A stretch of DNA of 64,000 bases from Myxococcaceae bacterium (GTDB lineage Bacteria > Myxococcota > Myxococcia > Myxococcales > Myxococcaceae), in NCBI GenBank assembly GCA_019694595.1, contig JAIBBQ010000007.1:1-64000 (forward strand). The letters are read 5' to 3'. This document shows, piece after piece, positions 32,074 through 41,356 of the stretch (its first letter is position 1; every line of letters starts with the position of its first letter). The notes beneath the pieces are model-generated. The model worked only from the letters and a program-made list of their open reading frames with translations, made no database searches and was not told the origin of the DNA. The position numbers and the translations under genes are program-made.

Positions 32074-33172
32074 TGGGCTCGGCGTTGACGGTGGCGCCCT
32101 TGCGCCACCGCTCGACGCGCTGACCGACGCGGATCACCAGCATCGCGTCGCCGACCGCGGGCGTGGGCTGGTCGTCGATCACCTGTTCCAGATCACCCAC
32201 CCGGCCGCCGGGCACCACGAGCTGGTGCTCGCACTGCTCGGTCGCCGGGCAGTTCTGCACCTGCACGGTCAGCCGCGTCGCCCAGACCCGCTGGCCGGGG
32301 CGCGGGGGCAGGGTGGCGACCTTGAGCACCTTGGCCTCGACCGGCGCGGGCACGCTCTGCGCCTGGGCTGCGAGCGGCATCGCCACGCACGCGCCGAGCA
32401 CCAGTGCGGGGCGCACCGCGGCGAGCGCGCGCCGCTGCCTCGGGCGGGCGATCACCGCGACCGCGAGCGCCCCGAGCCACCACGGGAAGCCGCCACCCGC
32501 CGCGCTGCAGCCCACCGGAGGCGCGTCGGCCATCGCCGCGTCGTAGAGCAGGCCCAGGCCCTGGCGATCGTCGGCCGCCAGGTGGCGCTTGGAGACCTCG
32601 CCGGTGACGGCGCCGGGGTACATCACCGCCGCGGCGTCGGCGGGGTTGTGCTTGAGCCCCAGCGCGTGGCCGAGCTCGTGGGTGAGGGTGTTCTGCAGGT
32701 CGTCGACCCCGCCTTCGAGACGGGCGTCGGGCGAGAGCGTGTCGTCGACGTCGCCGAAGCGGTAGCGGTCGGTGTTGAAGGCGATGTCGGCGTCGATGAT
32801 CTCGTGGGTGGTGGTGTTCATGGTGACGATGGTCACCGCGAGCGCGTTCTCGTCGAACGGCCAGTCGCGGTCGATGGCCACGAGCGCGTTCTCGTTCTTC
32901 GCGCCGGGCGCGGCGTCGTACCCCATGGCCAGGCGCTCTCCCGAGCCGCGCGCCAGCTCGAGCGCGCGGGTGGCCGGCTGCAGCTCGCCGAGCGCGAGCT
33001 CGACCCGGTGCACCGCGTCGTCGACCCGCACGTCCTTCGCGAAGCGCGAATCGACGGTGAGCACGAAGCGCCCCTTCCAGCGCACCTCGTGGCCGGTGGA
33101 GTCGGTCTTCACCTCGTAGGCGAGCGCGGCGGTGCTCGCGAGCAGCATGGCGGCAGCGGTCAGTTGACGCAT
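32054..33172 (-). CDS. matrixin-type zinc metalloprotease with internal MYXO-CTERM-like segment fused to a second exported domain
   Basis: A 372-residue exported protein (signal MRQLTAAAMLLASTAALA). The catalytic domain has the metzincin motif HELGHALGLKH (165-175) and the downstream VMYPG Met-turn, so it is a likely zinc endopeptidase of the matrixin clan. Near 224-250, GCSAAGGGFPWWLGALAVAV followed by an Arg-rich run resembles a MYXO-CTERM sorting tail, which should end a protein. Instead the frame continues without a stop into VRPALVLGACVAMPLAAQAQ, which looks like a fresh signal peptide, and a 100-residue beta-type domain. An in-frame GTG at 32416 could start that second protein separately. 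The 3' end overlaps glyS by 20 bp. Confidence 0.82.
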   Translation of the reverse strand: MRQLTAAAMLLASTAALAYEVKTDSTGHEVRWKGRFVLTVDSRFAKDVRVDDAVHRVELALGELQPATRALELARGSGERLAMGYDAAPGAKNENALVAIDRDWPFDENALAVTIVTMNTTTHEIIDADIAFNTDRYRFGDVDDTLSPDARLEGGVDDLQNTLTHELGHALGLKHNPADAAAVMYPGAVTGEVSKRHLAADDRQGLGLLYDAAMADAPPVGCSAAGGGFPWWLGALAVAVIARPRQRRALAAVRPALVLGACVAMPLAAQAQSVPAPVEAKVLKVATLPPRPGQRVWATRLTVQVQNCPATEQCEHQLVVPGGRVGDLEQVIDDQPTPAVGDAMLVIRVGQRVERWRKGATVNAEPITPRSR

Positions 33173-33333
33173 GCGAGGAACCGTCTCCAAGAGCTGCGCC
33201 AGCGCGAAGACCTTGAATCCACCCGCGGTGGAGGCGGGTCACGCGCGGCCAGGCAGGTCGCGGGCCGGGGTGCGACCGAAGGCGCTGCTGTCGCCCAGGG
33301 TGAGACTTTCCATTGCGGTGGGGAGGCGCGCAG

Positions 33334-33356
33334 CCTAAGGGTGCCGCGCACTTAGG
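33334..33356 (+). promoter_or_regulatory. inverted repeat overlapping the ribosome binding site of the 33359 gene
   Basis: CCTAAG (33334-33339) and CTTAGG (33351-33356) form a 6 bp stem around an 11 nt loop that ends 2 nt before ATG 33359. The only purine-rich ribosome binding sequence (TTAGG) lies in the right arm, so folding could hide it. The stem is short and could be chance. Confidence 0.3.
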
Positions 33357-33358
33357 TC

Positions 33359-34708
33359 ATGCGTCGCCTCGCAACCCTCGCGCTGCTCTCCGTGTGCCTC
33401 GCCTGTCCTCCGGCGAAGCCCCCCAACCCTCCGCCGAGCACGTCGTTCTACTTCCCGACGGGGCTGCTCCACCTCGACGTGCCGGGCTTCCCGCAGGGCG
33501 TGCTGGTGGTGTCGAACTCCAACTTCGACCGCCGCTTCGATCACGGCTCGCTGATGGCGGTCGACCTGTCGAAGGTGGGCGACGGAGGCGTCGGGCTGCC
33601 GGCGTTCGGGGCCAGCGTCGGTGCCTCGGGGCCCGTGCAGCTGCCGGCGCTCAACGTGCCCGCTTCGGGCATCGTGCAGGTGGCCTCGTTCGGCGGCGAG
33701 CTGGCGCTGTTGCCGCTCGACGGCGGGCTGCGGCTGTTCCTGCCCACCCGGTCGGAAGGCAACAACGTCTACGCCATCGACGCGCGGGTGAAGGGCAGCG
33801 AGCTGACCCTGAGCTGCATCGGCGCCGGCGAGGCGGGCGGCGACTGCAGCGGTCAGGGCCTGAGCCTCACCGCCAACGAGAGCACCACCGAGACCGGCGT
33901 TCCCGCGGCGCCCGGCCCCCAGGGCGTGGCGGTGGCCGCCGACGGCACGGTGTGGGTCAGCCACATGACCCAGGCCGACTCGCCGCACGGCTCGGTGACC
34001 AACCTCCGCGGCTACCTGGTGCACTTCGACGGCCGCGCGCCGTCGATCGGCGACTCGAGCTTCGTGGACATCGGCGAAGGCTCGACCCAGGACGTGGTGG
34101 TCGGCCAGCGGTGGACGTACGCGTCGGGGCGCTTCATCACCCCGGCCGCGCGTCTGGTGCGCCTCGCCGAGGCCAGCGGCGCAGCGCTCAACTCCGGGCT
34201 CGAGAGCGCGATCGGCGTGCTCGAAGGGCGCGGCATCGCGCTGAGCTCCGACGAGTCGCGGCTGTACGTGGTGGGGCGAGTGCCCGATCAGCTGGTGGTG
34301 GCCAGCATCAGCGAGCCGACCTCGGCCTCGCCCCGCATCCGCGTGCTGCGGACCCTGGCGCTGCCCGAAGGGCCGACCACGGTGACCCGGCTCCAGCGCC
34401 CCGGGAAGAGCGACCTCATCGCCATCGTCTGTTCCACCTCGGGCAGCCTGGTGATCTACGACGACGACCGCGGTGAGCTGGTGGCGCAGGTGTCGGGTCT
34501 GGGCCAGCAGCCGTACGCGGTGGCCGTCGACCAGCAGGGAGCGGGGGCGCGGCTCTTCGTGAGCAACTTCACCGACGGCCGGGTGGCGGTGATCGACATG
34601 CCGGACCTTTCCCGCCCGCAGGACGCGCGCCTGGTCGCGCATCTCGGCGCGAGCCAGCTCTGCCTCACCCGCGGCGAGCGCGGCGGCGCCTGCGACGGAG
34701 GGACCTGA
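33359..34708 (+). CDS. beta-propeller-like lipoprotein
   Basis: A 449-residue predicted lipoprotein (lipobox VCLAC, Cys16, followed by a Pro-rich linker). Repeated blade-like strands with G-V-A-V-x-x-D-G-T-V-W-V (GPQGVAVAADGTVWVSHMTQ), ALSSDESRLYVVGRVPDQLV and PYAVAVDQQGAGARLFVSNF, ending FTDGRVAVIDMPDLS, recall YncE/SMP-30-type seven-bladed propellers. Such proteins bind ligands or partners at the cell surface; no catalytic residues are assigned. It is 2 nt upstream of the next lipoprotein gene, so the pair forms an operon. Confidence 0.8.
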   Translation: MRRLATLALLSVCLACPPAKPPNPPPSTSFYFPTGLLHLDVPGFPQGVLVVSNSNFDRRFDHGSLMAVDLSKVGDGGVGLPAFGASVGASGPVQLPALNVPASGIVQVASFGGELALLPLDGGLRLFLPTRSEGNNVYAIDARVKGSELTLSCIGAGEAGGDCSGQGLSLTANESTTETGVPAAPGPQGVAVAADGTVWVSHMTQADSPHGSVTNLRGYLVHFDGRAPSIGDSSFVDIGEGSTQDVVVGQRWTYASGRFITPAARLVRLAEASGAALNSGLESAIGVLEGRGIALSSDESRLYVVGRVPDQLVVASISEPTSASPRIRVLRTLALPEGPTTVTRLQRPGKSDLIAIVCSTSGSLVIYDDDRGELVAQVSGLGQQPYAVAVDQQGAGARLFVSNFTDGRVAVIDMPDLSRPQDARLVAHLGASQLCLTRGERGGACDGGT

Positions 34709-34710
34709 TC

Positions 34711-36657
34711 ATGAAGCGCATCGTCTGCTGCGCTTGGGTTCTCCTCGCTGCCGCCGGCTGCTCCCAGCGCGCGCTGACCTCGGTGGCCAAGCTGGTCGGG
34801 GCGCGCGACCTGGTGCTGACCGACGACCTGATCATCACCACCTCGTCGGACCGCAACGAGCTGCGGGTGCTCGACCTGGCGCCGCCCAACGTCGCGGAAG
34901 GCAACCGGCAGTACCTGCCGGGCCCCAACCCGCTCGAGGCGCTGAGCATCCCGGTCATCGATCGCCCGTCGCTGCTCGCCGGCGATCGCCGCTGGGCGGA
35001 CTTCACCGACGGCAACGGGGTGGTGACGTCGCAGGGCACCGAGGCCTCGGGCAGCTACGTGTACGCGGCGCGCGCCGGTGGCGCCGAGCTGTCGGTGGTG
35101 GCCTCGGCCAAGAGTCAGCTGGTGCAGGTCAAGCGCCTGCCGGTGAGCGGCCCGGTGACCGCCCTGGCCGCGTTCGCCGACGTGCCGGCGCAGAAGAGCC
35201 GGCTGTACTTCGCGACCAGCGACGGCACCCAGGCCACGGTGCAGACGCTGGAGCTGCCGGCGAACCCGCTCGCGCTGCAGGCGATGAGCGTGTCGGAATT
35301 GCTCGCGGCGATCCGCGTGCTGGTGACGCTCGACGCGAGCAGCGTCGCCGAGCTGCAGCTCATTCCCGGGAACCCGGGGCGGGTCATCGGCGGCACGCCG
35401 CTGTGCACCAACCCGGCGAAGGAATGCCTCGCGATCGCCACCCGCACCGGCCGCGGAGCCAAGGGCGAGACGGTGCTGCTCGACCCGGTCACCCTGGTGA
35501 GCGCGCCGCTGCAGTTCGGCGCGCCGGTGCGCCTGCTCGCGAGCCACCCGGCGCTGCCCAAGGCGGCGGGTGACCTCGCCGCGGGGCAGCGGCTGTTCGG
35601 CGTGCTCGACGAGGAAGTCTGTGGTTCTCCCGCCTGCGGCGGCGTGCTGGCGGTGGACACGCTGTCCGGGGCGCTGGCGACCGACTCGCTCGGCCAGCCG
35701 ATGCTGCCGATCCTGGTGGGCGAGAGCCTGCCGCTCGGCGTCAGCCTGGCGCCCGGCGCGACCCTGCAGCTGCCGGCCACCGTCTCGGGGACCGGCGCGG
35801 TGGGCACCTTCCCCATCACCTTGCTGGGCCTGGTCAGCACCACCTCGGGCTCGCTCGTGTTCTTCGACGCCCTGGCGCTGTCGGGCATCGACGTCGACGC
35901 CGAGAAGGCGACCTTCGCCGGCGCGGCGATGGTGGCCCCCGACGGAACCGCGGCGGCCCAGTACGAAGGTGGCCCCATCTTCGCCAACGGGAAGGTGACG
36001 GACGGCGCGTGGCAGGTCGAGGTGGTGACCTTCTCGGTGAACGGCGTGGTGCCGGGCCTCGACGGTCTGCCCACGCGCGACGCCGACGGACTCTCGTTCC
36101 CCGCGCCGGCCCGTGCGCTCGCGCGCGCCCGGGTGGGCGACGTGGTGGTGGTGAGCGACGCCTGCCGGGCCGAGGTGACGGCGGTCACCGCGGACGCGCT
36201 CCAGGTCGCCGCGCTGGGGGCAGGGTGCTCCGGCCGCAGCCGCTTCTCGGTGCGCGCCGGGCCGGCCGCGCCGTACGTGGTGCAGGCGAACGTGCGCGGG
36301 TACCTCGGCCGGGCAGCGCCTTCGACCCGCTTCACCTACCAGGGCCCGGTGCTCCAGCGCTTCGCCGACTCCGGCGACATCGGCACCACGCTGGAGTTCG
36401 ACGTGCTCGCGCAGCCGGCCCAGGTGGCCGAAGGCTGGCACTGGGACCTCACCATCGACGGCCACCTGGTGCCGTACGCCATGGTGCTCGACCTCTCGAC
36501 CCAGGGCTGCTCGGCGGCGCTCGCGGGGGCCAACGTGTGGGACCCTGTGCGACAGCGCTTCTTCGTGCTGTACCCGTCGACCAACGGCATCATCGAGGTG
36601 AATCCGGCGAGCGCGGTGCCCGGAACGTCTTCCGCAAACGGCGTCTGCTATCGGTAA
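34711..36657 (+). CDS. large beta-rich lipoprotein, partner of preceding propeller lipoprotein
   Basis: A 648-residue predicted lipoprotein (MKRIVCCAWVLLAAAGC, Cys17). The N-terminal half has propeller-like strands (RDLVLTDDLIITTSSDRNEL; GSYVYAARAGGAELSVVASA; SRLYFATSDGTQATVQTLEL). Paired Cys (CGSPACGG, CTNPAKEC) suggest oxidised export. The C-terminus has a beta-sandwich character (TLEFDVLAQPAQVAEGWHWD) and closes with VWDPVRQRFFVLYPSTNGII, another propeller-type strand. No known family assigned. It starts 2 nt after the preceding stop and is probably translated from the same message. Confidence 0.78.
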   Translation: MKRIVCCAWVLLAAAGCSQRALTSVAKLVGARDLVLTDDLIITTSSDRNELRVLDLAPPNVAEGNRQYLPGPNPLEALSIPVIDRPSLLAGDRRWADFTDGNGVVTSQGTEASGSYVYAARAGGAELSVVASAKSQLVQVKRLPVSGPVTALAAFADVPAQKSRLYFATSDGTQATVQTLELPANPLALQAMSVSELLAAIRVLVTLDASSVAELQLIPGNPGRVIGGTPLCTNPAKECLAIATRTGRGAKGETVLLDPVTLVSAPLQFGAPVRLLASHPALPKAAGDLAAGQRLFGVLDEEVCGSPACGGVLAVDTLSGALATDSLGQPMLPILVGESLPLGVSLAPGATLQLPATVSGTGAVGTFPITLLGLVSTTSGSLVFFDALALSGIDVDAEKATFAGAAMVAPDGTAAAQYEGGPIFANGKVTDGAWQVEVVTFSVNGVVPGLDGLPTRDADGLSFPAPARALARARVGDVVVVSDACRAEVTAVTADALQVAALGAGCSGRSRFSVRAGPAAPYVVQANVRGYLGRAAPSTRFTYQGPVLQRFADSGDIGTTLEFDVLAQPAQVAEGWHWDLTIDGHLVPYAMVLDLSTQGCSAALAGANVWDPVRQRFFVLYPSTNGIIEVNPASAVPGTSSANGVCYR

Positions 36658-36658
36658 C

Positions 36659-36688
36659 TTGGACGGCTGGTAGCGCGGCTGCTATGTT
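36659..36688 (+). promoter_or_regulatory. candidate promoter of the RHH-FHA gene
   Basis: TTGGAC (36659-36664) and TATGTT (36683-36688) are separated by 18 bp, directly after the preceding lipoprotein stop. A start near 36695 would give a leader of about 36 nt before ATG 36731. The -10 box is a fair match and the -35 box weak. Confidence 0.35.
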
Positions 36689-36730
36689 CCGCGTCACCAG
36701 TTTCCTCCTGCCCGCGTTCTTGAAAAAACC

Positions 36731-37471
36731 ATGATGGATACGAGCACCCGCCCGCCGCGCAAAGTCGCGATCGCGGACCACATCTGGGACGCCTTCGAAG
36801 CCATGGCTTCCCAGATGGGCTCCGAGCGCGACGCGCTGATCAACCAGGCGATGTTCATGTTCGCCAGGTTGAACGGCTTCATCGACTCCGCCGAGAAGAA
36901 CGGTCAGGGGGCGAACGGCCACGGCGCCAAACCCGCCGGCGCCTCGGCGCGCCCCAACGCGCCGCCGATGCTGCAGCCTTCGAGCGCCCCGCCGCGGCCC
37001 GCGCCGGCGCCGCCCGCGCAGAAGCTCGACGACGACCCGGTACGCCGCGAGGTCGCCGAGAAGGTGCTGGAGACGGCCGCCGAGCTCGAGCGCCTCATCA
37101 AGGGCGGCAAGAACAGCTCGAGCAACCTCGACTCCGCCGAGAACGGCGAGGAGATGAACGGGGTCGACGTCGAGGAGCCGGAAGGCGCTGGCCCCTCGCT
37201 CTACCTGATGGCCGAGGGCGGCGAGCTCGATCGCATCTCCAAGGACCGCTTCGTCATCGGCCGCGGCAAGCACTGCGACTTCGTCATCAACTCCGGCAAG
37301 GTCTCGCGCGAGCACGCGGTGATCGTGCGCGACGGCAACGACTACTTCATCGAAGACCTGGGCTCGTCGAACGGCACCTGGTTCAACAAGCAGCGCATCA
37401 AGCGCCGCAAGGTCGAAGACGGCGACGAGTACTTCATCTGCAGCGAGAAGGTGAAGCTGGTCTACCGCTGA
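36731..37471 (+). CDS. RHH/CopG-like N-terminus fused to a C-terminal FHA domain
   Basis: A 246-residue cytoplasmic protein. Residues 10-50 (KVAIADHIWDAFEAMASQMG, then SERDALINQAMFMFARLNGF) resemble a ribbon-helix-helix DNA-binding unit. A Pro/Ala-rich linker and short helix (75-125) lead to an FHA domain (about 155-246) with FVIGRGKHCDFVINSGKVSR, EHAVIV and LGSSNGTWFNKQRI: the Gly-Arg, Ser-Arg-x-x-His and Asn-Gly-Thr residues that bind phosphothreonine are all present. It could tie DNA binding or assembly to Ser/Thr kinase signalling. It heads a rightward Tad-type gene group. Start ATG 36731 (a second ATG follows at once). Confidence 0.85.
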   Translation: MMDTSTRPPRKVAIADHIWDAFEAMASQMGSERDALINQAMFMFARLNGFIDSAEKNGQGANGHGAKPAGASARPNAPPMLQPSSAPPRPAPAPPAQKLDDDPVRREVAEKVLETAAELERLIKGGKNSSSNLDSAENGEEMNGVDVEEPEGAGPSLYLMAEGGELDRISKDRFVIGRGKHCDFVINSGKVSREHAVIVRDGNDYFIEDLGSSNGTWFNKQRIKRRKVEDGDEYFICSEKVKLVYR

Positions 37472-37503
37472 CCGCGGGAGCTTTGGCCGCCGACGAGGCC
37501 GGC

Positions 37504-38040
37504 ATGACCCACGCGGACGCCCTGGCGCTGCTGCTGCTCGCCGCGCTGGCGGTGGCGGTGCTGTTCGATCTCGTCCGCCGCACCATCCCCGCGTGGGTGT
37601 CGCTGCCTGCGCTGGGCGCCGCGCTCGTGGTGCGGGCAGCCACCGAAGGGCTGGGGGGCGCCGAGACCGGCGTCGCCTCCGGGCTCCTGGCGGCGGCGGC
37701 GGCCTCGGCGCTCTTCGCGCTGCTGGCCTGGCGGGGCCGGGGCAAGAGCTTCGGCTGGGGCGACGCGGGGCTGATGGCGGCGGTGGGGGGCGCGCTGGGC
37801 TACCCGCTGGTGCTCACCGCGCTGGCCTTCATCGCGCTGGTGGCGGCGCTGCAGGCCCTGGTGACGGTGGTGTGGCAGGGCGCCGTCTGGGACGTGGTCC
37901 GCGGTCTGGCGGCGCGCTGGGCGCGGTGGCTCCGGGTCGACGCGGGGGCGCCGGTGCCTGCGCGGCACATTCCGTACTCGGTGGCGATTGCGCTGGGGAC
38001 ACTGTGGACGATGTGGTGGGATCGGCGGGGCGGGGGGTGA
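37504..38040 (+). CDS. cpaA: CpaA/TadV-type prepilin peptidase
   Basis: An A24 aspartic prepilin peptidase that cleaves and prepares Flp-type pilins at the inner membrane. The 178-residue length matches the short CpaA/TadV form without a methylase domain. The two catalytic aspartates are visible: Asp in VLFDLVRRTIPAW and Asp in SFGWGDAGLMAAVGGALGY (the GxGD motif). Four to six hydrophobic helices cover the rest. ATG 37504 has GAGG 5 nt upstream, which favours it over a TTG at 37483. It sits between the RHH-FHA gene and the secretin gene. Confidence 0.85.
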   Translation: MTHADALALLLLAALAVAVLFDLVRRTIPAWVSLPALGAALVVRAATEGLGGAETGVASGLLAAAAASALFALLAWRGRGKSFGWGDAGLMAAVGGALGYPLVLTALAFIALVAALQALVTVVWQGAVWDVVRGLAARWARWLRVDAGAPVPARHIPYSVAIALGTLWTMWWDRRGGG

Positions 38041-38090
38041 GTTTCGTGGCACACTCGCGCTCGTCGGGAATCACGCGGCACGGAGGGTCG

Positions 38091-39533
38091 ATGCGCATTC
38101 CAGGTTGGCAGGGCGCGGTGGTGGTCGCCTCGGTGCTCCTCGCGGGGCCCGTGCTCGCCCAGGAAGGCGGCAGCATCAGCATCGGCGTGGGCACCCAGAA
38201 GGTGATCACCGTGCCTGGCATCCAGCGGGTGGCGATCGGCGACTCGCAGGTGGCCGACGTGAAGACCATCGGCAACAACCAGCTGCTGGTGATCGGTTCC
38301 GCCGAAGGCAAGACCACGCTGCTCATCTGGAAGACGTCGGGGCAGCGCATCAGCTACCTGGTCTCGGTCCGCAAGCAGGACCCCAACGAGGTGATCGCCG
38401 AGATCAAGAAGCTCCTCGGCGAGATCGAGGGCGTCTCGGTGCGCATGGTGGGCGACCGCATCTACCTCGACGGCCAGGCGTACACGCAGGGCGACGCCGA
38501 TCGCATCGACCAGGTCGTCGGGCTGTACCCCAACGTGAAGAGCTTCGTGAAGATCGCGCCCAACGCCAAGAAGCTGGTGGCGCAGAACCTGAACGCCCAG
38601 TTCCAGAAGGCGGGCCTCAAGAACGTGCAGGCCAACGTGGTCGGGTCCACCATCTTCCTCGAAGGCTCGGTGGAGTCGCAGCAGGACCTGCAGAAGGCCG
38701 AGCTCATCACCAAGGCCATCGGCGAGAAGGTCGAGAACCTGCTGGTGGTGGGCATCAAGCGCATGATCCTGTCGGAGGTGCAGTTCGTGGAGATCCGCCG
38801 CGACGCGAAGGATCGCTACGGCATCAAGTACCCGACCGACATCGCGGGCACCGCGACTTCGAACCTCACCATCGCCAAGGACCTGTTCCCGGGGAGCTTC
38901 GGGGAAGGGGCGCTGCGGCTGGGCGGCATCGGCAACTCGAGCTTCTCGATCGGCTTCCAGAACAACGACGGCTACGGCCGCCTGCTGGCGCAGCCCAAGC
39001 TGGTGTGCGCTTCGGGTGAGAAGGCCGAGTTCCTCGCGGGCGGCGAGGTGCCGATCCCCCTCATCACCAACAACCAGTTCACGGTGGAGTTCAAGCAGTA
39101 CGGCATCATCTTGAAGCTGCGGCCCACCGCGGACCGGTCGGGCAACATCCAGACCGAGATCGAGGCCGAGGCGAGCGAGGTGGACCAGTCGGTGGCGGTG
39201 GCCATCGGCGCTTCGGCGTCGGTGCCCGGCTTCCGCACCCGCAAGGTGAAGACCAACGTCACCGTGCGCCACGGCGAGACCATCGTGCTGTCGGGCGTCT
39301 TCAGCCACGACGAGCAGAAGTCGGTGTCCAAGCTCCCCGGCCTGGGTCACATTCCGATCATCGGGGAGCTGTTCAAGAACCGCGGCTTCGATTCCACCAA
39401 GCGCGAGCTGGTGATCTTCGTCACCCCGCGCATCGTGAACCCCGACTCCGACAAGATCCGCACGATCATCGACGACGTGAAGGCCCGCTACAAGCAGGCC
39501 CGCAGCGAAGTGACGTTCGGCATCTTCGACTGA
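38091..39533 (+). CDS. cpaC: CpaC/RcpA-type secretin of a Tad pilus
   Basis: An outer-membrane secretin for a Tad/Flp-type pilus. The 480-residue precursor has a signal peptide (MRIPGWQGAVVVASVLLAGP, then VLAQ). An N-terminal pilus-secretin domain follows (KVITVPGIQRVAIGDSQVAD; GNNQLLVIGSAEGKTTLLIW). BON-like repeats cover about 105-215 (VRMVGDRIYLDGQAYTQGDA; STIFLEGSVESQQDLQKAEL). The secretin domain covers about 225-460 and includes GRLLAQPKLVCASGEKAEFL, AGGEVPIPL, FRTRKVKTNVTVRHGETIVL and VSKLPGLGHIPIIGELFKNR, ending ELVIFVTPRIV. CGGAGGGT precedes ATG 38091 by 2 nt. Its neighbours are the prepilin peptidase and the CpaF ATPase. Confidence 0.93.
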   Translation: MRIPGWQGAVVVASVLLAGPVLAQEGGSISIGVGTQKVITVPGIQRVAIGDSQVADVKTIGNNQLLVIGSAEGKTTLLIWKTSGQRISYLVSVRKQDPNEVIAEIKKLLGEIEGVSVRMVGDRIYLDGQAYTQGDADRIDQVVGLYPNVKSFVKIAPNAKKLVAQNLNAQFQKAGLKNVQANVVGSTIFLEGSVESQQDLQKAELITKAIGEKVENLLVVGIKRMILSEVQFVEIRRDAKDRYGIKYPTDIAGTATSNLTIAKDLFPGSFGEGALRLGGIGNSSFSIGFQNNDGYGRLLAQPKLVCASGEKAEFLAGGEVPIPLITNNQFTVEFKQYGIILKLRPTADRSGNIQTEIEAEASEVDQSVAVAIGASASVPGFRTRKVKTNVTVRHGETIVLSGVFSHDEQKSVSKLPGLGHIPIIGELFKNRGFDSTKRELVIFVTPRIVNPDSDKIRTIIDDVKARYKQARSEVTFGIFD

Positions 39534-39597
39534 GCAGGTGCGGCGTCGGACACCTGGCCGCCCGGCCGGGGAAACTTCATTCCTTCTGGGCTCTTAG

Positions 39598-39615
39598 GGG
39601 CCCTATGATGGGCCC
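39598..39615 (+). promoter_or_regulatory. GGGCCC-TATGAT-GGGCCC block abutting the cpaF start codon
   Basis: TATGAT (39604-39609), a good -10 hexamer, is enclosed by two GGGCCC boxes and ends 6 nt before ATG 39616. No Shine-Dalgarno is visible. If the hexamer is a real -10, transcription would begin at or next to the ATG and the mRNA would be leaderless. The GGGCCC pair could also fold into a 6 bp hairpin. No good -35 is seen. Confidence 0.3.
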
Positions 39616-41349
<1,734 letters not shown>

Positions 41350-41356
41350 TCAGGCC

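Noticed and set aside
37483..37503. TTG start of the prepilin peptidase
   Set aside because: The GGGAG is only about 2 nt away, too close; ATG 37504 has GAGG at a suitable distance and a natural hydrophobic N-terminus.
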